Shown here in pieces: positions 8,661-16,717 of a stretch of DNA of 28,154 nucleotides (positions are counted from its first letter, which is position 1; each line of letters starts with the position of its first letter). Both the position numbers and the translations under genes were made by a program. Origin of the DNA: Candidatus Latescibacterota bacterium. Its GTDB lineage: Bacteria > Latescibacterota > UBA2968 > GCA-2709665. Under the pieces are notes generated by a model that saw only the letters and a list, made by a program, of their open reading frames with translations, was not told where the DNA came from and made no database searches. The DNA is taken from the NCBI GenBank assembly GCA_012271065.1, contig JAAXHE010000359.1, forward strand, positions 1 through 28,154, given 5' to 3'.

Positions 8661-9448
8661 TCCCCGTCTCCGTCGTTCGCGTCCTCATCCGAGAGTACGG
8701 CCTCTCCCTCGTATTCGTTCTCGTCACACTCGGGATCTGGGAACTGCTGGTCAATGCGTGGGACGTCGCAGATTATATCCTGCCGGCGCCGTCGCGAATC
8801 CTGGGCAAACTGGTTTCGGCGCGCTACACGCTCCTGTCCCATGCGTGGGTGACGCTGCAGGAAGCGCTCTGGGGTTTTCTTCTCGGCGCAGGCACCGGCG
8901 TGGCAGGCGCGATTGTCATGGCTCGTTCTCCAATAATCGAACGCATGCTGTACCCCATCGTCATTTCATCCCAGACCTTTCCGAAAGAAGCGCTCGCCCC
9001 GCTGTTTATCGTCTGGTTCGGCCTCGGCCTGTTCCCCAAGGTGATCATCGCGGCGCTCATTTCCTTTTTCCCGGTCATTATCAACACCACACGCGGCCTC
9101 CTGGCCGTGGACCCGCTCATTCTGGATCTGATGCGGGCGCTTTCCGCCGGTCGCCGCCAGATACTGATCAAAGTCCGCCTGCCGCACGCCATTCCCTACC
9201 TGTTCGCCGCATTGAAAATCTGTATTACCCTGAGTGTGATCGGCGCGGTTGTCGGAGAATTCGTTGGGGCCAGCGCCGGTCTGGGGCATCTCACGCGGCT
9301 GGCCAACTCAGAACTGGCTACCGATCTCATGTTCGCCGCGCTGATTGTGCTTGGCGCGATGGGCACGCTCCTCTTCCTGATCGTGGAAGGTCTGGAAAAA
9401 CTTCTGCTCAAACGCTGGGGCGATTTCCACGAACCGCTCAGGCGTTAA
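8657..9448 (+). CDS. ABC transporter permease, NitT/TauT (SsuC-like) family
   Basis: A 263-residue inner-membrane protein with about six hydrophobic segments, starting at VFVLVTLGIWELLV. It carries the family's N-terminal LPAPSRIL motif and the ATPase-contact loop ALSAGRRQILIKVRLPHAIPYLFAALKI (EAA-type) at about 160-187. It imports a small organic solute (taurine, sulfonate, nitrate or pyrimidine-precursor type in known relatives). It starts with GTG at 8657, inside the lectin stop (GTGA overlap), and lacks a good ribosome site of its own, so translation is probably coupled to the lectin. The binding protein follows on the same strand; the likely ATPase is encoded convergently at 10813-11586. 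Confidence 0.92.
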   Translation: MIPVSVVRVLIREYGLSLVFVLVTLGIWELLVNAWDVADYILPAPSRILGKLVSARYTLLSHAWVTLQEALWGFLLGAGTGVAGAIVMARSPIIERMLYPIVISSQTFPKEALAPLFIVWFGLGLFPKVIIAALISFFPVIINTTRGLLAVDPLILDLMRALSAGRRQILIKVRLPHAIPYLFAALKICITLSVIGAVVGEFVGASAGLGHLTRLANSELATDLMFAALIVLGAMGTLLFLIVEGLEKLLLKRWGDFHEPLRR

Positions 9449-9762
9449 CCATGATTCGTATGTTTTCGTGGAAGTTAAACCGAATGTGTGCAAGTTGATA
9501 AAGGCGATTAAACTGCGGATTATCAGGATACACCAATCGGAAGCGGGTAGAAGGGAGACCGGTAGACGTGAGAGATATCCTGCCTTGTGGAGTCTCTTCT
9601 CCTGCCGGAGGCAAGAAGGATTAAAGTATCGGGCAAGGGTTTCATCTACCGTCTTCCCTCTACCCTCTACCCGCATTCAGACTTTTCATGGCCAATCTGA
9701 CTGTTGTCTTTTTGCGAACTGAAGTTAAACATACATTCGGAACCGTTCAATGGGGGAATCCG
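9449..9762. other. Non-coding region with imperfect terminal inverted repeats
   Basis: No gene is visible here. The region holds a 132-base imperfect inverted-repeat unit (9543-9674, listed separately). Outside it is a direct repeat GAAGTTAAAC (9471-9480 and 9721-9730), each copy abutting an inverted 11-base CCGAATGTRTG (9480-9490 and, reversed, 9730-9740). No clear promoter for the binding-protein gene was found. The sequence looks like a small inserted or structured element between permease and binding protein. Confidence 0.55.
9543..9674. repeat. MITE-like inverted-repeat element
   Basis: The ends match as inverted repeats. GCGGGTAGA is perfect at both termini, followed by AGGGAGACCGGTAGACG on the left against AGGGAAGACGGTAGATG on the right (read inverted, after an extra GGGTAG unit). 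The interior has partly complementary stretches (ATCCTGCCTTGTGG and GGAGGCAAGAAGGAT) and no open frame. It could be a non-autonomous mobile element, a dispersed repeat or a structured RNA. Confidence 0.5.
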
Positions 9763-10734
9763 ATGAAACGCCTGGTCTGGCTCTTCATTGCAATACTGGC
9801 TGCCTGCGGCGAACCACCCGAGAATCTACAACGGGTCCAGCTGCTTCTGGACTGGAAAGCGCAGATGGAACACGCCGGTTTCTTCGCGGCAAAGGCGAAG
9901 GGATTTTACGAAGCCGAGGGGATATCCGTTGAGATTCTCGAAGGTACCGGTGCGCCTACCACGGCGCGTCTCGTGGGCAGCGGCAAGTATCATCTCGGGG
10001 TTTCCAGCGGATCGGCCACCGTGATCGCCCGTACGAGGGACATCCCCGTTGTCTCCCTCGCCGTGATCAACCAGCATTCGCCGGTGGTGGTTTATGCGTT
10101 GGAAGAGAATGACATCCGAAAACCGGAGGATCTGATTGGCAAACGGGTCGGCGTCAATATCGGGGGCACCAAGCACCGGGAATTTCAGGCTTTTCTCAAA
10201 AAGGTGGGTATCGAAGAAGAACGCGTGCAGGTGATGGGAATGACGGAATCCAGTCCCGCACCCCTCCTTGCCGGCAAGGTCGACGCCATGCTGGGCTATA
10301 CCGAAGACCAGCCCGTCACCGTTGAGCTCCGCGGTCGAGCGGTAACCCGTATCTCATTTGCCCAATACGGCATCGACCTCTACAGCACCAACATCATTGT
10401 CAATTCCGACTATCTGAAGAAGAACCCGGACGTCGTGCGAAGATTCGTACACGCCAGTATGAAGGGCTGGCGCTACGCCGTGGACAACCCGGAAGACGCG
10501 GTGGCGGCATATATGGCCGAACGTCCGGAGAGCGACGCTGAATTCAACCGCGCGAATTTCCAGAAGCTCATGCCAATCCTGATGAGCCCGGACGTGGAAC
10601 GCATGGGGCTGGGCGCACAAACCGCGGAACGGTGGTCGCACACCCAGGATATTCTGTTCGATCTGGGGCTCATCGACCGCAAGATCGACGTTTCCGGTCT
10701 CTTCGTTTCCGATATGCTTCCCGCGGCTCCCTGA
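9763..10734 (+). CDS. ABC transporter substrate-binding lipoprotein, NMT1/THI5-like
   Basis: A 323-residue exported binding protein for the adjacent permease. The signal peptide ends in the lipobox LAAC with the acylated Cys at position 15. The N-lobe LLLDWKAQMEHAGFFAAKA followed by GFYEAEGISVEIL is the NMT1/THI5 signature, and the PEDLIGKRVGVN and KVDAMLGYTEDQPV blocks are typical of the family. Known relatives bind pyrimidine precursors, sulfonates, nitrate or aliphatic compounds, so the ligand is open. The ATG at 9763 follows GGGGGA about 6 bases upstream; the frame is open back to 9688. It is 314 bases from the permease, separated by the inverted-repeat element, and convergent with the ATPase. 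Confidence 0.92.
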   Translation: MKRLVWLFIAILAACGEPPENLQRVQLLLDWKAQMEHAGFFAAKAKGFYEAEGISVEILEGTGAPTTARLVGSGKYHLGVSSGSATVIARTRDIPVVSLAVINQHSPVVVYALEENDIRKPEDLIGKRVGVNIGGTKHREFQAFLKKVGIEEERVQVMGMTESSPAPLLAGKVDAMLGYTEDQPVTVELRGRAVTRISFAQYGIDLYSTNIIVNSDYLKKNPDVVRRFVHASMKGWRYAVDNPEDAVAAYMAERPESDAEFNRANFQKLMPILMSPDVERMGLGAQTAERWSHTQDILFDLGLIDRKIDVSGLFVSDMLPAAP

Positions 10735-10812
10735 CCGCGGCAATGGGCGTACCCTGGCGGTCGGCACCGTGTCCCACTCTTGCCAGGCGCCGGTGAAGAC
10801 GCGGTATCCACG

Positions 10813-11586
10813 CTAGCCTGCCATCAGGGTTCTCAGGTGCGCCACCATCTCGACGAAGCGTGGCTGAGAAAGCAGTTCTACGTTTCTGGGCCTTGGAAAG
10901 TCCACAGCGACGTCTCCCACGAGCCTGCCAGGGCGGGGCGACATCACCACCACGCGGTCCGAAAGCAGAACGGCCTCCGGGATGCTGTGTGTAATAAACA
11001 GCACGGCCGGTTTTGCACCCCTCCAGATACGCAGCAACTCCAGTTGCATGCGCTCTCGCGTCATCTCGTCCAGCGCGCCGAACGGTTCGTCCATCAGCAA
11101 TATCGGAGGTCGGTACGTCAGCGCCCTGGCGATGGCCACTCGCGACTGCATGCCCCCCGACAGCTGCCTCGGATAGGCGGATTCGAAGCCCTCAAGTCCT
11201 ACCGTTCGAACCATTTCAAGGGCCCTGGCCGCCACTTCAGAATCGTTGAATATCTCCCCAGGCAGCCCGACGTTCTCTTCGACCGTCCGCCAGCCCAGCA
11301 ACGCGGGACTCTGAAACACCACACCTATTTCCCGGCCATTCCTGGCTTCCGCGGGCAACTTTCCATTCACCCGAACGGTTCCGGACGTGGGCGTCTCCAG
11401 GTCGCCGACGATGCGCATCAGGCTGGTCTTTCCGCAACCGGACGGACCCACAACGCTTACGAAAACGCCCTGAGGCACCTGAAGGTTCACGTCATTCAGC
11501 GCCTCCACCCGCCCGGTATCGCTTTCGAACACTTTGTTCACGCCGCGGACGTCGATGGCCGGACTGTTCATCGCGCGATCTGTCAT
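10813..11586 (-). CDS. ABC transporter ATP-binding protein, NitT/TauT (SsuB-like) family
   Basis: A 257-residue ATPase that would power the permease/binding-protein pair on the opposite strand. Walker A GPSGCGKT (47-54), Q-loop Q92, signature LSGGM (142-146), Walker B LLMDEP (163-168) and switch His200 are all intact. The MSPRPGRLVGDVAVDFPRPR block is characteristic of the SsuB/TauB group. Its ATG directly abuts the TAA of the upstream membrane-protein gene and has no visible ribosome site, suggesting translational coupling; an alternative ATG lies at 11571. Which transporter it serves (the permease, or something linked to the membrane protein) is inference. Confidence 0.92.
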   Translation of the reverse strand: MTDRAMNSPAIDVRGVNKVFESDTGRVEALNDVNLQVPQGVFVSVVGPSGCGKTSLMRIVGDLETPTSGTVRVNGKLPAEARNGREIGVVFQSPALLGWRTVEENVGLPGEIFNDSEVAARALEMVRTVGLEGFESAYPRQLSGGMQSRVAIARALTYRPPILLMDEPFGALDEMTRERMQLELLRIWRGAKPAVLFITHSIPEAVLLSDRVVVMSPRPGRLVGDVAVDFPRPRNVELLSQPRFVEMVAHLRTLMAG

Positions 11587-13584
11587 TTAGTAACCATGAA
11601 TATAGTGGCCGCCTTCGGGGAACCAGATCAGGTCCACCAGAAAGGAACAACCAACGGCGAATACGTAACCCACAATCAACCCGTAACAGACCGGCTTCAC
11701 GCGCCGGTACAGGGAGATGCCGCCGAAGCGGAGGACCATCAACTTGGCCAGCCAGACCAGGAAAATGTCAAGTACGTAAAGACGGACGTAGCCACTCGAC
11801 ATCAGCATGACGCCCAGGGGATGAAACGGCCACCAGGAGAAACGGCTCTGCATCAACTGAATGACGCCCGCGGCCAGACCGCCGAGGAGCCATACGCCTA
11901 TCTTTCCCGGATCGGTAACCTCCGGGTCCGTATCCGCAACCGCTTTTGCGATCCCCTCGTACATCCCTCGCGGCGCGCCTACCAGGGACCACGTGCGAAA
12001 CGTGCTTCCCCCCTCCTGGTAACAGATGGATACCGTATAGAGGATCGCCGCCAGCATGCCGGCTACGAGGCTGACAGCCACGACCCATCCCGTACGGCCC
12101 GGCCGCCCGGCCAGACGTTCCACGTGAGGAAGCGCCGCCGGCAGCCGCCACCCGGCCAGCAGCCTCCAGTTCACCAGGCGCAGCCCCACGAGCGTGGATT
12201 CGTTCATCCGGTTCGCGCCCACGGTCATATTCAGGATCGAAGTCGGAAAACTGGGAAACAGATAGGCAAACCCGCTCGCGGCCAGAAACTTCATCACAAC
12301 CAGGATACTTGCCCAGAAAAGCAATAACCAGAACAGGCCGACAGAGACGCTGTAACCCGCCCGGCTCAGCCAGAAAACCATATAGACGCCGCCGGCCAGA
12401 ATTGCCAGCAGGGCCAGTCTGGGAGGAAGAATCGCGGTTTCCGGCTCTTCGCGGTCTCGCGGCCTTAACACCTGACGAAAGACCCTCTTCAGGTGGCCCC
12501 GTGCGGCCCACAGGGTCCAGACCACCATGCCCATGCTGACGCCGTGCGTGAACAGACCGAGAATTGTGGGCGGTTTCGCCTCCTGCCCCACGAGGCCCAC
12601 CGAGAATCCAACCCTGGACATCGCATACAGACCCAGCTGTCCGGAAAGCCACAACGACCAGATGCTGAACAGGATATCCAGGTCGCACAGGAAAGTAAAC
12701 CCGAGTACGGTGGGCAACATCCGGTAGGAGAATGGCTGCAGATAGCGGGACAACTCCGCGCCCCTGGGCCCGGTTGGACCATAATACGCGTCAAAGATCG
12801 CCAGCCGGGGAAACCCGGGACTCCAATATTCAATCAGGTTCCACAGCAGGGGGACCGCTGAAATCGCGAAGCCCGTCCAGAACAACCACTGACGCGCAAA
12901 CGGGGGCCAGCCTCGCTTCCGGTCGAATCCTTCCGTCAGATCGATCGGCACCTGCGCCAGCGGATAGGTGAGCCGTTCGTGCCTGACCCACTGCTTCTGG
13001 AACACCGCGGTCAACCCCACCGCGATCGCCGTCATCGCGGCGCCGGCGGACATCGCCCAGAAAACCGGCCCCAGCCATGCCCCCCAGGGCACGCCCGCGC
13101 CCTTTTCGATTCCCAGGAAAAACCCCTCGGTGACTCCGGGAAAATCAGATGGAAACATCCACCAGGGCAGGTAGTCGAAGATCAACTCGCGCCACCTGTT
13201 CTCAGGGGAGGCGTAGTACCTTGGAGCCGCCATTGCGCCCACCCACTGAGTGATCCAGTTGTATCCGGCAAATGAACCGCCCACCCAGAGCATGCTCAGG
13301 GCCAGCCTCAATTCCGCCGAAGTCAGGGAGAGCCAGGGAACAAACCGCTTCAGCAGGGCGTTGATCAGGAGCCAGGCGACAAAGGGCAACAACACAGCCA
13401 GAGGCAGATTCGCCATGGCCATATGCGCGGAACGGGACCTGAACTCCAGAAACGTCGCCGCCACACAAGCGAAAACCAGCATCGCAACCGATAATGCGAT
13501 TACGGTCCCGCGCAACCCTTCCACGTCTGAGACCGGGGAATCTTCCGTCGGCGGGACGCGGATGCGGGAATCGGGCTGACTCAT
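11587..13584 (-). CDS. Large multi-pass membrane protein, DUF6785/DUF6784-like
   Basis: A 665-residue integral membrane protein with more than ten hydrophobic segments. It contains the HERLTYPLAQVPIDL block (about 200-215) and a GVSMGMVVWTLWAARGHLKRVFRQ loop after about residue 350, both as I recall from DUF6785/DUF6784 proteins of planctomycete- and Latescibacteria-type genomes; these are thought to be distantly OPT-transporter-like. The function is unknown. The C-terminal segments contain MQSRFSWWPFHPLGVMLMSSG, also typical. The ATG at 13584 has only a weak upstream purine site. The stop codon touches the ATPase start, so the two genes are almost certainly cotranscribed, which raises the possibility that the ATPase works with this protein. 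Confidence 0.75.
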   Translation of the reverse strand: MSQPDSRIRVPPTEDSPVSDVEGLRGTVIALSVAMLVFACVAATFLEFRSRSAHMAMANLPLAVLLPFVAWLLINALLKRFVPWLSLTSAELRLALSMLWVGGSFAGYNWITQWVGAMAAPRYYASPENRWRELIFDYLPWWMFPSDFPGVTEGFFLGIEKGAGVPWGAWLGPVFWAMSAGAAMTAIAVGLTAVFQKQWVRHERLTYPLAQVPIDLTEGFDRKRGWPPFARQWLFWTGFAISAVPLLWNLIEYWSPGFPRLAIFDAYYGPTGPRGAELSRYLQPFSYRMLPTVLGFTFLCDLDILFSIWSLWLSGQLGLYAMSRVGFSVGLVGQEAKPPTILGLFTHGVSMGMVVWTLWAARGHLKRVFRQVLRPRDREEPETAILPPRLALLAILAGGVYMVFWLSRAGYSVSVGLFWLLLFWASILVVMKFLAASGFAYLFPSFPTSILNMTVGANRMNESTLVGLRLVNWRLLAGWRLPAALPHVERLAGRPGRTGWVVAVSLVAGMLAAILYTVSICYQEGGSTFRTWSLVGAPRGMYEGIAKAVADTDPEVTDPGKIGVWLLGGLAAGVIQLMQSRFSWWPFHPLGVMLMSSGYVRLYVLDIFLVWLAKLMVLRFGGISLYRRVKPVCYGLIVGYVFAVGCSFLVDLIWFPEGGHYIHGY

Positions 13585-13756
13585 GGCATTCTGAACCGGA
13601 TTGAAGTAAACAGACGGACGATAACGGTCACGTCAGCGGATGAATCTCGACCCTGCCGGACCGGCGAGGTCGTCGACACGACCGGCGCGAAATTCGGATG
13701 AAATGCCAGCTGGGGAAATCGCGGCACCGCCGGCATGTCGTCCAGAGTTATGGAAC

Positions 13757-13791
13757 AAAAAACAGAGGCCGTCCCTACGGGATTCAGCCTC
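13757..13791 (-). terminator. Rho-independent terminator after the kelch lipoprotein
   Basis: Read on the minus strand, GAGGC pairs with GCCTC (13787-13791 with 13765-13769), with an inner CCC-GTA-GGG hairpin, followed by TG and six Ts. It lies 32 bases beyond the kelch stop codon. Confidence 0.65.
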
Positions 13792-13822
13792 GGTTGTGCT
13801 GTATCCGCCCGTATTGGTATCT

Positions 13823-14953
13823 CTATGGATTGTACACCAGCGCATGCTCGAGATACAGGAAGTCCTCGTCCACACCCCCGGCCACAAGTACCCGTCCGTC
13901 GTTCAACAGGGTGGAGGTTGCGCCGCTCCTGATCCTGCCGGGGTCACCGCCGACAAATTGAAACCCCCGCGTATCGGGATCGTAGATCTCGGCATCAGCC
14001 GCCGCGCCGCCGACAATGAGCACCTTTCCGTCGCGCAGCCTAGTGGCCGAGTGTCCGAATCTCGGCGTTTGCATGCTTCCCGGGTCCCCGAATGACGGGA
14101 GGTCGGGATCGAAGATCTCCGTGCTACTCACGGGGCTGTACACGCCTGCCCCGAACTCGGCGCTGCCGCCGGCCAGCAGCACACGACCGTCGTCCAGCAA
14201 CGTTGCCGTATGCCCGAATCTCACGACCTGCAGGCTGGCCCCTCCCGGCGCCGAGAACAGGTCGGTATCGGGATCGAAGCGTTCGGTAAGTCCCCTGGCG
14301 CCGCCCGCGATGAGCACGTATCCGTTGTTCAGCAGCGTCGCGGTCTGTTGAATGCGCCTCGTGCCCACGTTGAGGGTCTTTACGATCTCGTCTTTTGCCG
14401 GGTCGTAGAGTTCCGCCGTGAAGGTGAGATCGCCCAGCAACAGCACCCTTCCATCCGGCAGCGCCGTCGCCGATCTCGGGCGCTGGATTCTGCTGCCGGC
14501 CGTACTGCCCGCAAAGGAACCGGACTCGCGATCGTACAGAACCAGCGACTGCCGGCCTCCTCCCGCGATCAACACCTTGCCGTTATTCAGCAAGGCGGCC
14601 ACGTGCCCGCTGCGCCCATCCGGCAGGCTCCCCGTTTGCCGAAACCGCCCCGTGACCGGATCGAAGACCTCCGCGCTCGTCAGCGGTTCTTCGACGCCGG
14701 CGGTCACCACGTGTATCCCTCCGGCGAGCAACACGGTGCCGTCGGACAACAGCGTGGCCGTATGGTCCCGCCTGGGTTCGACCATGGGGCCGACCGCCAG
14801 AAAGGACCTGGGCGACACACTTCCCAGCGGCGACCCTGTTTCGTCGACCCCGCAGCCGCACAGAAACACGACCGCAAGGGAGAGCCATACGACGGGAACG
14901 ACCCGCCGGCCGCAATGAGCGATCCGCCCGCATGCACGGCTGTCGATTGTCAT
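13823..14953 (-). CDS. Kelch-repeat lipoprotein
   Basis: A 376-residue exported protein with a hydrophobic signal segment (VVPVVWLSLAVVFLCGC) and a probable lipobox ending at Cys34. Seven motifs of the type HTATLLxDGxVLLAGG start near residues 64, 117, 161, 204, 248, 301 and 346, with FDP/YDP strands between them. This is enough for one complete kelch beta-propeller on the outer surface or in the periplasm. Such propellers usually bind partners or carbohydrates; no catalytic residues are evident. The ATG at 14953 was chosen because the signal peptide starts there; the open frame runs on to 15187 inside the reductase gene without supporting features. It lies 16 bases behind the aldo/keto reductase and ends at a terminator. 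Confidence 0.85.
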   Translation of the reverse strand: MTIDSRACGRIAHCGRRVVPVVWLSLAVVFLCGCGVDETGSPLGSVSPRSFLAVGPMVEPRRDHTATLLSDGTVLLAGGIHVVTAGVEEPLTSAEVFDPVTGRFRQTGSLPDGRSGHVAALLNNGKVLIAGGGRQSLVLYDRESGSFAGSTAGSRIQRPRSATALPDGRVLLLGDLTFTAELYDPAKDEIVKTLNVGTRRIQQTATLLNNGYVLIAGGARGLTERFDPDTDLFSAPGGASLQVVRFGHTATLLDDGRVLLAGGSAEFGAGVYSPVSSTEIFDPDLPSFGDPGSMQTPRFGHSATRLRDGKVLIVGGAAADAEIYDPDTRGFQFVGGDPGRIRSGATSTLLNDGRVLVAGGVDEDFLYLEHALVYNP

Positions 14954-14969
14954 CTGTCCCGATCGCTTT

Positions 14970-15893
14970 CTATTCCACCGCTCCGTAATGCGGACCCCAG
15001 TCTGCCGCCACCCGCCGCCCCACGCTTTCCGCGGCGAGGCTGTCCGCCGCATCCAGCGGCGTAATCCGCCGCGCCCATTCCACATTCTGCACCAATTCGG
15101 CCTCGGAAAATACCCCCACAACCGCTGTACCGACCCCGGGCAGCCCCAGCGCGTACCGTAACGCCGCTTCATGATCGTGCGGGCCATGCGCGGCGAGGGC
15201 CGACAGCGCCGGTTTGTCGTAGTTCATGTCCAGCGCCCCACCGTAAACCTTCATGGCCGCCACGCCGACGTTTTGTTCATGGGCGATCGGAAGTACCTCG
15301 TTCTCAAAGTTGTACGTGTACCGGTCCGCGATGTTCATGGCAAGCATCACCACGTCGAGCTCCGCTTCCTTCAATACCCGGGCGGTGCGCCAGGGCGCGT
15401 TGTGCGCCGTCACTCCGATAAACCGGGTCCAGCCCCGCCGCCGCGCCTCCCGCAGGCCCTCGAGCGCGCCATCGGAGTCCAGCACCCGGTCCACGTCCCG
15501 ATTGCCCATCGAATGCACGTAAACCAGGTCGACGTGGTCGGTCTGCAGGTCTGTCAGGCCTTTCTCCAACATCGAGAGCGCCGCGGGCGCGTCGTCGGCC
15601 GGCGTTTTGGTGACCAGGAACACCTCGTCCCTGCGGCTGGCCATGACCTGCCCCAACTGGAGATGGGCCCGGCCATACCCGGGTGCGGTATCGACGAACG
15701 TCACGCCGTGATCGATAGCCATGTGACAGAGCGAAATGGCTTGATCGTCATCCATGCCGATACCGCCGGGCGCCGAACCGTAGCCAAGAATGGGCACCCG
15801 CTCACCGGTTTTGCCCAGAACCCTGTGGGGTAACTGCATTGTTTGATTCCCGGTCTCCTCTGCAACCAGACCACTCTCAACGGACTGAGCCAT
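14970..15893 (-). CDS. Aldo/keto reductase
   Basis: A 307-residue NAD(P)H-dependent oxidoreductase of the AKR superfamily. The catalytic tetrad is intact: D68 and Y73 in FVDTAPGYG, K96 in FLVTKT and H127 in VYVHSM. The C-terminal GTAVVGVFSEAELVQN is the usual cofactor-binding stretch. The ATG at 15893 has GGGAGA 6 bases upstream and is preferred, although an ATG at 15839 would give the more typical start MQLPHRVLGKTG. It is followed closely by the kelch lipoprotein gene. The substrate is unknown. Confidence 0.9.
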   Translation of the reverse strand: MAQSVESGLVAEETGNQTMQLPHRVLGKTGERVPILGYGSAPGGIGMDDDQAISLCHMAIDHGVTFVDTAPGYGRAHLQLGQVMASRRDEVFLVTKTPADDAPAALSMLEKGLTDLQTDHVDLVYVHSMGNRDVDRVLDSDGALEGLREARRRGWTRFIGVTAHNAPWRTARVLKEAELDVVMLAMNIADRYTYNFENEVLPIAHEQNVGVAAMKVYGGALDMNYDKPALSALAAHGPHDHEAALRYALGLPGVGTAVVGVFSEAELVQNVEWARRITPLDAADSLAAESVGRRVAADWGPHYGAVE

Positions 15894-15946
15894 GCCGTTC
15901 TCCCGAATGTGAGGTTTCCCTGCGGACTTTCCCTGACGTACCTCGA

Positions 15947-15975
15947 ATTTGACGTCGCAATGCCGGAACTGTCAA
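15947..15975 (-). promoter_or_regulatory. Probable promoter for the aldo/keto reductase-kelch pair
   Basis: On the minus strand, consensus TTGACA (15975-15970), 17 bases, then TCAAAT. It lies between the DUF971 gene and the reductase, about 55 bases before its ATG. Confidence 0.55.
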
Positions 15976-16011
15976 ACACAGATGCGACTGACGGCGTCCG
16001 GCCGGCGCCGT

Positions 16012-16347
16012 TCAACCCGTCTGCTCCTCACCCATTCTTCGCAGAGAGTCGTAAGTATAGATTCCCGTATCGTGACCGTCTCCCCACCTGATCTGTATGG
16101 CGTACCGGCCTACCGGAACCACATCTGTAACTTCGGCGGTCGCGTCGCGCTCCTCGAGCGTCAACATGTGCAGGCCGGCGCCCCTGACCTGCTGTTCACG
16201 ACGGTCTGAACACAGCGCACATGGACACCAGCGCCGCAACCCGGAAAGCGGCAGGCGGTCGACGCGGCCGTCGCGCCACTCGATTTCCATCTCGCCGTCG
16301 TCCCTGTTCACGTCGATGCGTACCGGAACGTCCGTTCTATCGTTCAT
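16012..16347 (-). CDS. DUF971 family protein (gamma-butyrobetaine hydroxylase-like N-terminal domain)
   Basis: A 111-residue protein that is entirely the DUF971 domain found alone in many bacteria and at the N-terminus of gamma-butyrobetaine hydroxylases. Visible landmarks are MEIEWRDGRVDRLPLSGLR, the cysteine cluster WCPCALC (40-46), VVPVGRYAIQIRWGDGH and the ending GIYTYDSLRRM. The cysteines may bind metal, and links to Fe-S cluster carriers have been suggested for the family, but its role here is unknown. The ATG at 16347 gives the canonical length; a TTG at 16395 would add 16 residues and neither has a good ribosome site. Confidence 0.88.
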   Translation of the reverse strand: MNDRTDVPVRIDVNRDDGEMEIEWRDGRVDRLPLSGLRRWCPCALCSDRREQQVRGAGLHMLTLEERDATAEVTDVVPVGRYAIQIRWGDGHDTGIYTYDSLRRMGEEQTG

Positions 16348-16403
16348 AACGCCGCGACAGGCCGTGTAATGATGGATCCAAGACCCGTTTTTCAAGTTTG
16401 CTC

Positions 16404-16431
16404 TTGACTTTTCGCACGTCTGGGCTAATTT
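16404..16431 (+). promoter_or_regulatory. Probable promoter for the TonB gene
   Basis: TTGACT (16404-16409), a 16-base spacer and TAATTT. It lies about 290 bases before the TonB ATG, implying a long untranslated leader. Confidence 0.5.
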
Positions 16432-16515
16432 AGTAATTTGTCACTTCAGGGGCACCTGCGGAACTGCGGTGGACCGATGGTTCACGAACGTAACTTCGCG
16501 TCGTCTCAGCATCTG

Positions 16516-16547
16516 CCGGGCCGGGCTGAAGGAAGCCGTCGGCCCGG
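16516..16547 (+). other. Hairpin in the TonB leader
   Basis: A 7-base perfect stem (CCGGGCC/GGCCCGG) encloses a second 4-base stem (GGCT/AGCC) with loop GAAGGA. The purine-rich loop resembles a ribosome-binding sequence. There is no strong T run after it, so it is not a standard terminator. Confidence 0.4.
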
Positions 16548-16717
16548 AACCTTTTCCCGTTCTGCGGGTATAAAATGGAAGAACTCCGAATCCGCCCAGC
16601 CTCCTGCAGCATTGTCCCGAGCGTCCAACTCACCGAGGCGAGCGCCATTACGACAGACGTATCGGTACCGGACGCTGGCACATGCTCGGTTTAATCATAA
16701 CCCCAGTCATCTGAACA

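Larger units (their letters stand above)
16348..16717. other. Intergenic region with promoter and structured leader
   Basis: These 370 bases separate DUF971 from the divergent TonB gene. A plus-strand promoter lies at 16404-16431, so the TonB transcript would have a leader of about 280 bases. Inside it is a strong two-part hairpin: CCGGGCC (16516-16522) pairs with GGCCCGG (16541-16547), and an inner GGCT pairs with AGCC around a GAAGGA loop. I do not recognise a known riboswitch class. A 113-codon open frame here looks non-coding. Confidence 0.5.

Noticed and set aside
10780..12327. 515-codon plus-strand open frame
   Set aside because: Antisense to the intact ABC ATPase and the membrane protein; its composition is rich in His, Arg and Gln, as expected of a shadow frame.
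14954..15187. N-terminal extension of the kelch lipoprotein
   Set aside because: It would run through the end of the aldo/keto reductase gene and bury the signal peptide; the sequence is Arg/Trp-rich shadow coding.
16516..16547. GAAGGAAGC motif resembling the SRP RNA core
   Set aside because: The surrounding bases do not form the SRP RNA tetraloop and internal-loop pattern.
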